Shown: positions 42,733 to 50,080 of the stretch, in pieces
How positions within the stretch are numbered: position 1 is the first letter of the stretch
Layout of the letters: every line of letters begins with the position of its first letter
Position numbers and translations under genes: made by a program
Notes under the pieces: generated by a model
What the model was told of the DNA's origin: nothing
The model's input: only the letters and a program-made list of their open reading frames with translations
The model's database searches: none
Origin: Phycisphaerales bacterium
Lineage (GTDB): Bacteria; Planctomycetota; Phycisphaerae; Phycisphaerales; UBA1924
Assembly: GCA_016699835.1 (NCBI GenBank)
Contig: CP064987.1
Span: 744,001-808,000 of the forward strand
DNA length: 64,000 nucleotides
Direction: 5' to 3'

Positions 42733-44271
42733 CTAATACCGAGAACCCATCGGAAACTCGAGTCCAAGACGGGACATCCCCGCCTGTACGAACGGGTGAG
42801 AGTGGAACAACTTCCAAACAAACCCAGTCCGGGCATTCTCAATCGCCAGCATGAGTGGCCCCTGATCGATCGCCAGATAGTCAGGCCCGACCCACGCCGC
42901 CTCGCCGACCTTGCCGAGATTGAACGCGTCGCGGAAGCCATAGCCGCCGGTCGCGGGATCCTTCCAGACGAGCGTTGATCCATCCGGCGCGCGCAGCGAG
43001 CGGTAGTACCGGAGCGCCGCGATCGCGGGCTTTGGGTCGAACATGATCGTGGATCCGGCGCCGTATGGGGCGATCGTGCCGTCGCCGTAGTTGTCGTGCC
43101 CCGGTTCTTCCGGGTAATCGACGCCCTCGCGCGCGCCGGGCATGTCGATCGGAGTCGGATAGAGACCGGGGACCTGGTAACCCTTGTGATAGTCGGACGC
43201 GGTGAGTCCCCACGCGTGCTCGGCGAGGGTGGGCACCTGGAGTGGATTCTCGATCGCCTTGCGTCGGTGCATCGCGGCATGACGGCGCGCATTCTCCCAC
43301 CAGTCCACGCGCGATCGGCGACGCACGCCGTTAGTGAGAGGATCGTCGGGGCCCATGCCGGCATAGTCCATCCAGCAGTGGGCGAAGAAGTCGGTGAAGA
43401 GCGCACCGGACCATGGGAAGTAGACCATCGGGCCTTGCCCATCGTCGCCGAGTTTTCGCCGGAGGCGGTAGTAACTGTCGAGCGGCACTCGGTGGGACTC
43501 GGTCGGCGCGCACACGCCGAGGAACGTGACGAGGCGGTGCTCGTCGCCGGCGTCAACCCAGCAGTATTTTAGGACATTTCCCGCTCCCGTGGGATCGCTG
43601 ACGTCGTTGGGCTTCCAGCCGAGGCTGACGAAGCCGTAATCGGTCGGGTTGGCCTTGGACGTCGAAACAAAGAACGACCAGTCCGCGTCGGTGAAGAGGC
43701 GATCGCCGATCTCCTTGACCTCGCCCCCGAAATACTCAGACGCGGTGAGCACGCCCGCGAAGAGGAGGGCCGAGTCGATGGTGCTGACGACATGCTCCCA
43801 GGTCTTCTCGGGCTGCCCGCCGGTCGTGCCGTCGATGAAGTGGAAGAACAGCCCGGCCTTCTTGTTGTCCTGTGGCGCGTCGAGGGTCCTGAGGATCTTG
43901 AGCACACGCTCCTGGGCCTCGTCGCGAGTGACCCACTTGCGTTCGACACCGATGCAGATCGCCGAGAGTTGGAAGCCGACACCGGCGACGCTCACCGTCG
44001 TGATGCTCGATCGGTCGGGGACCATGCCCGAGGGATTCGCACCTAGAGGCGTCATGGCATCCCAGAAGTACTTGAAGCAGGAGTACTGGATCTCATCGAG
44101 GAACTGCTGATCCTCCTTGGAAAAGACAAAGGGCGGTCGCGGCGTGCCCGGGTCGGCCTCGATGACCACGCGCTCCACCGAGGGCGCAACGTCGGGATTC
44201 ATCGTGGCGCACGAGGCCGCGAGACATGGCATGAGTCCCGAAGCGGCGACGAAAATGGTTGACTTGAGCAT
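42733..44271 (-). CDS. GH144/glucoamylase-like (PF10091) lipoprotein
   Basis: A 512-residue lipoprotein (start 'MLKSTIFVAASGL', lipobox 'CLAASC', GGGGAG upstream). The catalytic (alpha/alpha)6 region matches the putative glucoamylase domain: 'YSCFKYFWDAM', 'GMVPDRSS', 'VSVAGVGFQLSAICIGVERKW', 'GLFFHFIDGTTGG', 'STIDSALLFAGVLTASEYF' and 'AHCWMDYAGMGPDD'. Characterised relatives in GH144 are endo-beta-1,2-glucanases, and the same domain occurs in cyclic beta-1,2-glucan synthases. On the outer surface or in the periplasm it would cut polymer to oligosaccharides for the importer and GH94 enzyme. Linkage specificity is inferred. Confidence 0.85.
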   Translation of the reverse strand: MLKSTIFVAASGLMPCLAASCATMNPDVAPSVERVVIEADPGTPRPPFVFSKEDQQFLDEIQYSCFKYFWDAMTPLGANPSGMVPDRSSITTVSVAGVGFQLSAICIGVERKWVTRDEAQERVLKILRTLDAPQDNKKAGLFFHFIDGTTGGQPEKTWEHVVSTIDSALLFAGVLTASEYFGGEVKEIGDRLFTDADWSFFVSTSKANPTDYGFVSLGWKPNDVSDPTGAGNVLKYCWVDAGDEHRLVTFLGVCAPTESHRVPLDSYYRLRRKLGDDGQGPMVYFPWSGALFTDFFAHCWMDYAGMGPDDPLTNGVRRRSRVDWWENARRHAAMHRRKAIENPLQVPTLAEHAWGLTASDYHKGYQVPGLYPTPIDMPGAREGVDYPEEPGHDNYGDGTIAPYGAGSTIMFDPKPAIAALRYYRSLRAPDGSTLVWKDPATGGYGFRDAFNLGKVGEAAWVGPDYLAIDQGPLMLAIENARTGFVWKLFHSHPFVQAGMSRLGLEFPMGSRY

Positions 44272-44289
44272 GAACGTCTCCCCAACGAC

Positions 44290-44338
44290 CGAAAACGTTT
44301 ACAGTCTGGCAGTATAGTGGCTGGTTCGATTCCCGCAA
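44290..44338 (-). promoter_or_regulatory. Promoter with LacI-type operator (GH144 gene)
   Basis: Minus strand: TTGCGG (44338-44333), 16-bp spacer, TATACT (44316-44311), then TGTAAACGTTTTCG (44303-44290). It lies in the divergent gap with the LacI gene, so it may also affect that regulator. Confidence 0.75.
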
Positions 44339-44407
44339 CACAATCTGTATGGACACCTCACGTCGGATTGTTGCCACCTGTTCGCCGGTTGTTGGTACCA
44401 TGGTGGC

Positions 44408-45445
44408 GTGATCCGGAGAGGGAGAAGCACGGCGAACGGCAGGAGCAGCGTCTCGATCGAGGACGTGGCGGCGGATGCCGGTGTCTCCATCGCGACCGTC
44501 AGCCGCGTCATCAACAACCCTTCACTTGTCGCGGCGGAGACGACCGAGCGTGTTCAGAACGCGATCCGGCGGCTTGGCTATGTGCCCAATCCGTTCGCGC
44601 AGGGTCTCATCACCCGGGCGAGCCGTGTGCTGGGCATCGCCCTCCCGGATATCCATGGCGAGTTCTACTCGGAGTTGTTGCGTGGCGCCGACGCCGAAGC
44701 GCGGCGACTTGACTATCACCTGCTCGTGAGTTCGGAACATCTTCGCAACGCCAGCGAGAGCCCGCGGCGGAATCTCGCCTTCGGGCTGGTCGATGGGCTG
44801 GCGCTCATGATCACCGAGCCGAACGAGACGCTGGCACGCGAGGCCAGTTCGCTCTCGATCCCGATCGTGCTGATGGATGATGCCTCGTGCGGACCGACGA
44901 CGGACTGCGTGCTCGTGGACAACACGCCCGGTACGGCCGAGGCGGTGACGCATCTGCTCGATGCCGTGGCGGGACGCCGGCTCTACTTCATCGGCGGGCC
45001 GAAGGAGAACTTCGACACGCGGCGTCGCGCGGAGGTCTTCCGCTCGCGCCTGGCCTCGACCGGGATCGCCGTGCGCGACGAGCAGGTCCGATTCGGCGAG
45101 TACAGCGTCGAGTGGGGGCGCGAGTGGGCACGAACACGCGGACGCGAGGGTCTCACCGGGTGCGGCGTGCTGGCCGGCAACGACGAGATCGCGCTGGGCG
45201 TCTTGCAAGCGGTGATGGACCTGGGGCTGAGCGTGCCGGGAGACACTCGGATCGTGGGCTTCGACGACACGCGGTTGGCGTCCCTGGTTCGCCCGACGCT
45301 CTCGACGGTGCGCGTGCCACTCGCGGAGGTCGGGGCGGCGGCGATCCGACTGCTGGTATCCCGAATCGAGGACGGCAAGCGCCCGGCAGAAAAGATCGTG
45401 CTGCCCTCGAGCCTGGTGGTTCGCCAGAGCAGCGGCGGGGCGTAA
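44408..45445 (+). CDS. LacI-family transcriptional regulator
   Basis: A 345-residue LacI/GalR repressor. The helix-turn-helix is 'VSIEDVAADAGVSIATVSRV' (about 15 to 34) with hinge segment 'ERVQNAIRRLGYVPNPFAQGL'. The sugar-sensing domain shows 'VLGIALPDIHGEFYSELLRG', 'GVLAGNDEIALGVLQAVMDLG' and 'RIVGFDDTRLASLVRPTLSTV'. It is divergent from the GH144 gene. LacI proteins with this recognition helix bind TGTAARCG-type palindromes, which is exactly what is found at four nearby promoters, so it is the likely local repressor, released by an oligosaccharide. Confidence 0.93.
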   Translation: MIRRGRSTANGRSSVSIEDVAADAGVSIATVSRVINNPSLVAAETTERVQNAIRRLGYVPNPFAQGLITRASRVLGIALPDIHGEFYSELLRGADAEARRLDYHLLVSSEHLRNASESPRRNLAFGLVDGLALMITEPNETLAREASSLSIPIVLMDDASCGPTTDCVLVDNTPGTAEAVTHLLDAVAGRRLYFIGGPKENFDTRRRAEVFRSRLASTGIAVRDEQVRFGEYSVEWGREWARTRGREGLTGCGVLAGNDEIALGVLQAVMDLGLSVPGDTRIVGFDDTRLASLVRPTLSTVRVPLAEVGAAAIRLLVSRIEDGKRPAEKIVLPSSLVVRQSSGGA

Positions 45446-45460
45446 TACCGTTCGCGCACG

Positions 45461-45486
45461 AAAAACCCCTCGTTTCGAGGGGCTTT
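45461..45486. terminator. Bidirectional terminator
   Basis: Stem CCCCTCG / CGAGGGG with TTT loop. Plus strand: CTTTGGG follows; minus strand: TTTTTCG follows. It serves the convergent LacI and coiled-coil genes. Confidence 0.82.
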
Positions 45487-45522
45487 GGGTCATGCGTCGA
45501 TCGAGTCGAATCGATGCTTGGT

Positions 45523-46476
45523 TCAGCGATCGTTCTGGACGATCGGCTTCATCACGGGCGCTGGGGCCGCGGGGGTGCTAGGCGTGATATCGATGATGGT
45601 GGCCTTGGGAGCGATGGCCTTGAAGCCCTCGACCTTGCCGGTCTCGTAGGTGCGCTTGGCGTCGATCTCGAACTTCGCGCGGTCCTCATAGTTGGTGGTT
45701 GTCGTGGCCGAAGAGAGCGCCTCAAGGCGTGACTCCTGGCGGGCGCGGATGTCGGCGAGTCGAGTGTTCACCTGGTCGAGGCTGCTCGCGGAGTAGCGGC
45801 TCTGATTGGTGAGCGTCGCCTCGCGCTTCTCCATCATCGCGATCATGCGATCGTTGCGGGCGATGGAATCCACCTGGCGATCCAGTTGCCACATCTGGGT
45901 CTGGAACTCGGCGTGCTCGGCCTGGAGTTGGTCGGCAAGGGCCGAGAGCCGCGACCGCTGCTGGGTGAGGTAGCCCAAATCACGCTGGATGTCCTCGGCG
46001 CGGGCCGCGTAGGTGTTGTGGACCTGGCGGATCTTGTTGGCCTTGGTGTACGCGCCATTGAGATCGACCGGCTCGTTGTTGAAGACCACGCGGACGATCT
46101 GGTTGCCCGTGGAGCCGGCCTTGGCCTCCTCGGCGCGGGCGATCAGGTCCTGCATCTGCTCGGCGTCGTTGCGAGAGAGTTCGACGACGCGGGAACTGAC
46201 CTCGAGTTCGCGGTTGAGTTGCGCGACCTGGGCGTCGAGTTCGGCGAGGTCGCCCTGAACCTCGGCGATGCGCTGCGGGTACTGGCCCTCGAGGCTCTTG
46301 AGTTGGGCGCGGAGCGCGACCGGGTCCTCGATGTGCTTGTCGATCCCGGCGTTGATGTGCTGGCGGGTCTGGGTGACCAGGGCGCCGACGCGCTCGGGCC
46401 CGGCGATGAGAAGGCCCGTCCCGCCGACGAGGCCCGCGATGATGGTGTACCGAACGAGTGTCTTTCCGAATGCCAT
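45523..46476 (-). CDS. Membrane-anchored coiled-coil protein
   Basis: A 317-residue protein (start 'MAFGKTLVRYTIIAG' with AGGAGG upstream). One N-terminal transmembrane helix ('YTIIAGLVGGTGLLIAG') is followed by about 220 residues of heptad-rich coiled coil ('AQLKSLEGQYPQRIAEVQGD', 'ARAEDIQRDLGYLTQQRSRL') and a Pro/Ala tail. No enzymatic motif. It is divergent from a sigma-factor gene, so it might act in the same response, perhaps as an envelope scaffold or anti-sigma-like partner; this is inference from position only. Confidence 0.75.
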   Translation of the reverse strand: MAFGKTLVRYTIIAGLVGGTGLLIAGPERVGALVTQTRQHINAGIDKHIEDPVALRAQLKSLEGQYPQRIAEVQGDLAELDAQVAQLNRELEVSSRVVELSRNDAEQMQDLIARAEEAKAGSTGNQIVRVVFNNEPVDLNGAYTKANKIRQVHNTYAARAEDIQRDLGYLTQQRSRLSALADQLQAEHAEFQTQMWQLDRQVDSIARNDRMIAMMEKREATLTNQSRYSASSLDQVNTRLADIRARQESRLEALSSATTTTNYEDRAKFEIDAKRTYETGKVEGFKAIAPKATIIDITPSTPAAPAPVMKPIVQNDR

Positions 46477-46780
46477 GACCTGTGCCTCCTGAAACGAATG
46501 AACGATCGGCGAGCCGTCGTGGAACGCGTCCTTGGGGTGGGCGGTTCCCTGCCCCACGGCGTGGCTTGGAGCCTGTGCCGAAGCGGCCTCAAGGCGTCGG
46601 TCACACGCCGGCAATGCCTCCAAGGTCGCTCGGAGTGGGTGATTGGGGAACGGCGGGCGCGGATTTCGCGCTTCGGCGATATTTCCAGGTCCGATCATCG
46701 CGGGGATGTGTCGACGGCGGGTGTGATCGCCAGGAAGGCGCGGCACGGAACCGGCGGGGCGTGTTATGCTGTAGGCACGC
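46477..46780. other. Divergent intergenic region
   Basis: About 300 bp between the coiled-coil gene and the sigma-factor gene. A GGAAC at 46747 and TATGCT at 46765-46770 just before the sigma gene could be promoter parts, but no full match to a known promoter class is clear. No gene is supported. Confidence 0.4.
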
Positions 46781-47575
46781 ATGCTCAGTTCCCTCACGAC
46801 CAACTTCATCGGGAGACTCCGCGCCAATGACCAGGCGGCGTGGTTCGAGTTGTGGGAAACCTTCGGACCCGTGGTGCGCGCGCAACTCATGAAATGGGGC
46901 AAGGGACGCATCGGGGCCGAGACCGTGCGGGACCTCTCGCAGGAAACTCTGGCCGCCCTCAGCGAGTCGATCGATCGATACGACCCGACGCGCGGCGCCC
47001 GGTTTTCCACCTGGCTCCTGGCGATTGCGAAGCACGTGCTGGGCGATGAACTCGACAAGCGGAGCGCCCTCAAACGCGGCGGCTCTCAGAAGAACGCCGA
47101 GTTCGACGAGTCGTGGATGAGTTCGTCCAAGATGGTCCCCGCGGACGAGGCCTATGAGGCCGCCGTCTTCCGGGCCAAGGTCGAGGCGGCGCTGCGGATG
47201 GTGGAGAAGGCCACGGACTTCATGGACTTCTCGATCTACCGCATGCGCGTCCTGGAAGGCCAGCCCGGAAAAGACGTGGCCAAAGGGCTGGGCATCTCCG
47301 AGCCGACGGTCTCGAGGAGATTGGCGAAGGTGCGGACGGCGGTCCGGGAACGCCTGGTGGAGGTCATCGCAACGTACAGCTTCACGGCCGAGGAGCGCGA
47401 GGAGGCGACGCGAAATGGGGTGGCCCTGAACCCCAAGAAGGCATCGAGCGCCACCGACAACGGAACGGGAGGCCTGGCCGAGCCCGACGACGTGGCGTTC
47501 GATGAGGCCATCTGCGAGATCTATCACCGGCAGATGGACCTTCGGCGTGAGGATCAGGCGCAGCGGCTTCGGTAG
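46781..47575 (+). CDS. RNA polymerase sigma factor, ECF type
   Basis: A 264-residue sigma-70 family factor. Region 2 is visible as 'AETVRDLSQETLAALSESI' with 'FSTWLLAIAKHVLGDELD', and region 4 as 'QPGKDVAKGLGISEPTVSRR' (helix-turn-helix). The C-terminus adds about 70 residues beyond region 4 with 'EEREEATRNGVALNPK', longer than standard ECF factors (about 190). Planctomycete ECF groups often have such tails and sit next to kinases; here a kinase gene begins 81 bp downstream, which suggests phospho-control. Confidence 0.85.
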   Translation: MLSSLTTNFIGRLRANDQAAWFELWETFGPVVRAQLMKWGKGRIGAETVRDLSQETLAALSESIDRYDPTRGARFSTWLLAIAKHVLGDELDKRSALKRGGSQKNAEFDESWMSSSKMVPADEAYEAAVFRAKVEAALRMVEKATDFMDFSIYRMRVLEGQPGKDVAKGLGISEPTVSRRLAKVRTAVRERLVEVIATYSFTAEEREEATRNGVALNPKKASSATDNGTGGLAEPDDVAFDEAICEIYHRQMDLRREDQAQRLR

Positions 47576-47656
47576 GCCTCGGGTCGGTTGTTCGCCGAAC
47601 GCCCGGTCCGAACCGGGGCGATCCGGCGACGACACGAGGGCGTACGGAGGTGCAGG

Positions 47657-49984
47657 ATGGGACCACTCAGTGGATTTCTAGGACTCGTGCTCGGCGTGCT
47701 CGCCATCGTGCTGTGCATCGTCGTGCTCGTGATGATCTTCGTGCCGCTGATCAAAGGGATCGGGTGGCTGATCGCGCACCTGTGGCGGTTTGTGTCGGGG
47801 GTGGTGACTGACGCGTTCCGCGTCGTGGGTGCCGTCCTCGCGGTGGTGGTCTTCTCGGTGCTGGTGGTCCTGAACATCGTCATCGGGCGGTGGTCGGGGG
47901 CGTCGCACTTTGGGACCAACGTGGCGCACGAGTTCAAGACCATGGGCCTGGCGCTCTATCGAATCCTCCTCGGACATCCCGCTCGCCTGCTCGGGTTGTC
48001 ATCGCTGACCGAGGGAATCGAGAAGCGCGTGCCCGCGGCGATCGCCCAGGCGCCAATCGCCGACGTCACCGGAAAGCGCACGGCCCAGTTCGAGGGATAC
48101 ACGATCATCGGGACGCTGCCCGTGGGCGGATCGGGGGCGCGGCTGTACATCGCCGATCCGGACCCGATCAAGCGGGCGGCGTTCGAGCGTCAGGGACACA
48201 CGGGCGTCGATCGCGTGGTGATCAAGTCGTTCTCACTCAGCGACGGCAGCCAGTTGCCACAGATCGTGCGTGAGAGCCGCTCACTCGAGGCGGCCAAGCG
48301 GATGGGCCTGATCCTCGACCACGACTTGTCTGCGGCGAAGTTCTTCTATGTGATGCGGTACGTCCCCGGCGAATCGCTGGCCGCGGTCACGCGGCAACTG
48401 CACGCCGAATCCGGGCCCGAGGGGTTGAATGCGAGAAGCCTGAAGCGGGTGCTGGGATACTCCCGCGACCTCGTCCAGACCCTCGACGGGTACCACCGCG
48501 GCGGGTTGTGGCACAAGGACGTGAAGCCCGACAACATCATTGTCGAGCGCGAGGTCGCCCAACTCGTGGACTTCGGGCTCGTGACCTCGCTCCACTCGGC
48601 GATGACGCTGACGACGCACGGGACCGAATACTTCCGCGACCCGGACCTGGTGCGGATGGCGCTCAAGGGCGTGAAAGTCTCGGAAGTGGACGGCACACGG
48701 TTCGATGTCTTCGCCGCGGGCGCCGTGCTGTACTCCATGCTCGAGGACTCGTTCCCGGCGCACGGCGTGATGTCCACGTTCTCCAAACGCTCGCCCGAGG
48801 CGGTACGTTGGATCGTGCGGCGGGCGATGACGGACTATGACAAGCGGTACACGAACGCGAGGGTGATGCTGGAAGACCTGGACGTGGTGCTCCGTGCAGC
48901 AGACCCGTTCGCGGTTCGGCCTGTGGACCTTCCCTCGATGCGAGGCGGGCAGGAGGCGGAGTTCGCGCACGCGCCGGCGGGGGCTTCGATCGGGAGCCTC
49001 GCGGACGAGCCTCGTGCTGCGGCAGCGGTTGGAATGGGTGTGGGATCGGCCGTGGAATCACCGGCGAAGGTGGCGCCGAAGGTCCGCCTGAAGAACTGGT
49101 GGACGGGCGCGTCAGAGATGGTTGTGGGCGAGGCTCCCGCCGGGCCGCGTCGTGGGAATGCCGCGGCGACGGTGGTGCCGCCTCCGATTCCCGCGGGCGC
49201 GCCTTCGCCTTTACCCTTTACACCCCCACCACCGCCTGTTCCTGGCCCTGGTGATCGCTACGGTCGACGGATCACGCCGGTGGGCGAGCGAGCGCCCGCG
49301 AGCGAGCAACTCCGCCGCGCAAGGGAGCGCGCCGAGGCAGCCCAGGCGCGTATCGCGGGACGTCGGGTCTCCATGGGTCATACCGCGGGACGCGGATCGA
49401 GCACGGTCGGCGTGGCGGCTGGAGTCGGTGTGGGGTTGGGCGTCATCGGACTGCTGGGAACAGGCGTGTACTCGCTTCTTGCGTCGTATGAAGGAGGCAC
49501 ACGCCTCATTCCACACGCGACGGCCACGCGCGAGATCATCCCCACACCAGCGGCGATTGCCGGTTCCGCCGGGCGGGCGTTGGTGGTGAGCGACGTGATG
49601 CCCCCGCTCGCGCCGAAGGTCGAGGCTCGGATCGTCGCCGCCGAGACGGGGCTCCTCGACGCGGGGTTCGAACTCGTGGGCAACACGATCGTGCCGGGAC
49701 GCGGGCCTTCATCGATCGACGAGAAGGCGACGCTCGAACTCCTCGCCCAGGCACGCACGCAGCGTGGAACGACAGCACTCGATGATGATTCGCTGGCGAA
49801 CCAGTTCGCCGAGTGGCTCGAGTCGCACCCGGATATTCGCCTCGTCGTCTGGGTCCAGCATGACACGGAGAAGCCCGAGGCGATGCAGTTCCACGTCTAT
49901 TCCGCTTCGGGCGTGGAGGCACAGACGGCGTCGGCGCTCGCCCACGACGCGATCGTGCACGCGACCCGGGAGGCCGGGCGATAA
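47657..49984 (+). CDS. Membrane protein kinase-like protein
   Basis: A 775-residue protein (ATG preceded by GGAGG). Two to three transmembrane segments fill residues 5 to 85. The kinase domain spans about 140 to 430: Gly loop 'LPVGGSGARLY', Lys in 'VVIKSFSL', 'GLWHKDVKPDN' (His286-Lys-Asp in place of HRD), 'QLVDFGLVTS', and 'DGTRFDVFAAGAVLYSML'. HKD is typical of some active planctomycete kinases, but activity is not certain. A Pro-rich linker follows, another transmembrane helix near 605 ('VGVAAGVGVGLGVIGLLG') and a C-terminal domain of about 160 residues ('LLDAGFELVGNTIVPGR') unlike anything I know. Confidence 0.82.
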   Translation: MGPLSGFLGLVLGVLAIVLCIVVLVMIFVPLIKGIGWLIAHLWRFVSGVVTDAFRVVGAVLAVVVFSVLVVLNIVIGRWSGASHFGTNVAHEFKTMGLALYRILLGHPARLLGLSSLTEGIEKRVPAAIAQAPIADVTGKRTAQFEGYTIIGTLPVGGSGARLYIADPDPIKRAAFERQGHTGVDRVVIKSFSLSDGSQLPQIVRESRSLEAAKRMGLILDHDLSAAKFFYVMRYVPGESLAAVTRQLHAESGPEGLNARSLKRVLGYSRDLVQTLDGYHRGGLWHKDVKPDNIIVEREVAQLVDFGLVTSLHSAMTLTTHGTEYFRDPDLVRMALKGVKVSEVDGTRFDVFAAGAVLYSMLEDSFPAHGVMSTFSKRSPEAVRWIVRRAMTDYDKRYTNARVMLEDLDVVLRAADPFAVRPVDLPSMRGGQEAEFAHAPAGASIGSLADEPRAAAAVGMGVGSAVESPAKVAPKVRLKNWWTGASEMVVGEAPAGPRRGNAAATVVPPPIPAGAPSPLPFTPPPPPVPGPGDRYGRRITPVGERAPASEQLRRARERAEAAQARIAGRRVSMGHTAGRGSSTVGVAAGVGVGLGVIGLLGTGVYSLLASYEGGTRLIPHATATREIIPTPAAIAGSAGRALVVSDVMPPLAPKVEARIVAAETGLLDAGFELVGNTIVPGRGPSSIDEKATLELLAQARTQRGTTALDDDSLANQFAEWLESHPDIRLVVWVQHDTEKPEAMQFHVYSASGVEAQTASALAHDAIVHATREAGR

Positions 49985-50080
49985 CTCGTCACGGCTGAGG
50001 GCACGAATGCAGCCTCGAAAAACGGCCCTCGAATCGCGACGAACTCCGATGTCGGGCGCATCCGTACGATAGAGAGACGC

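Noticed and set aside
44318..44340. tRNA T-arm-like sequence GGTTCGATTCCCGC
   Set aside because: The flanking bases do not form the 5-bp stem and no acceptor or anticodon arm is present; the stretch is better read as part of the GH144 promoter.
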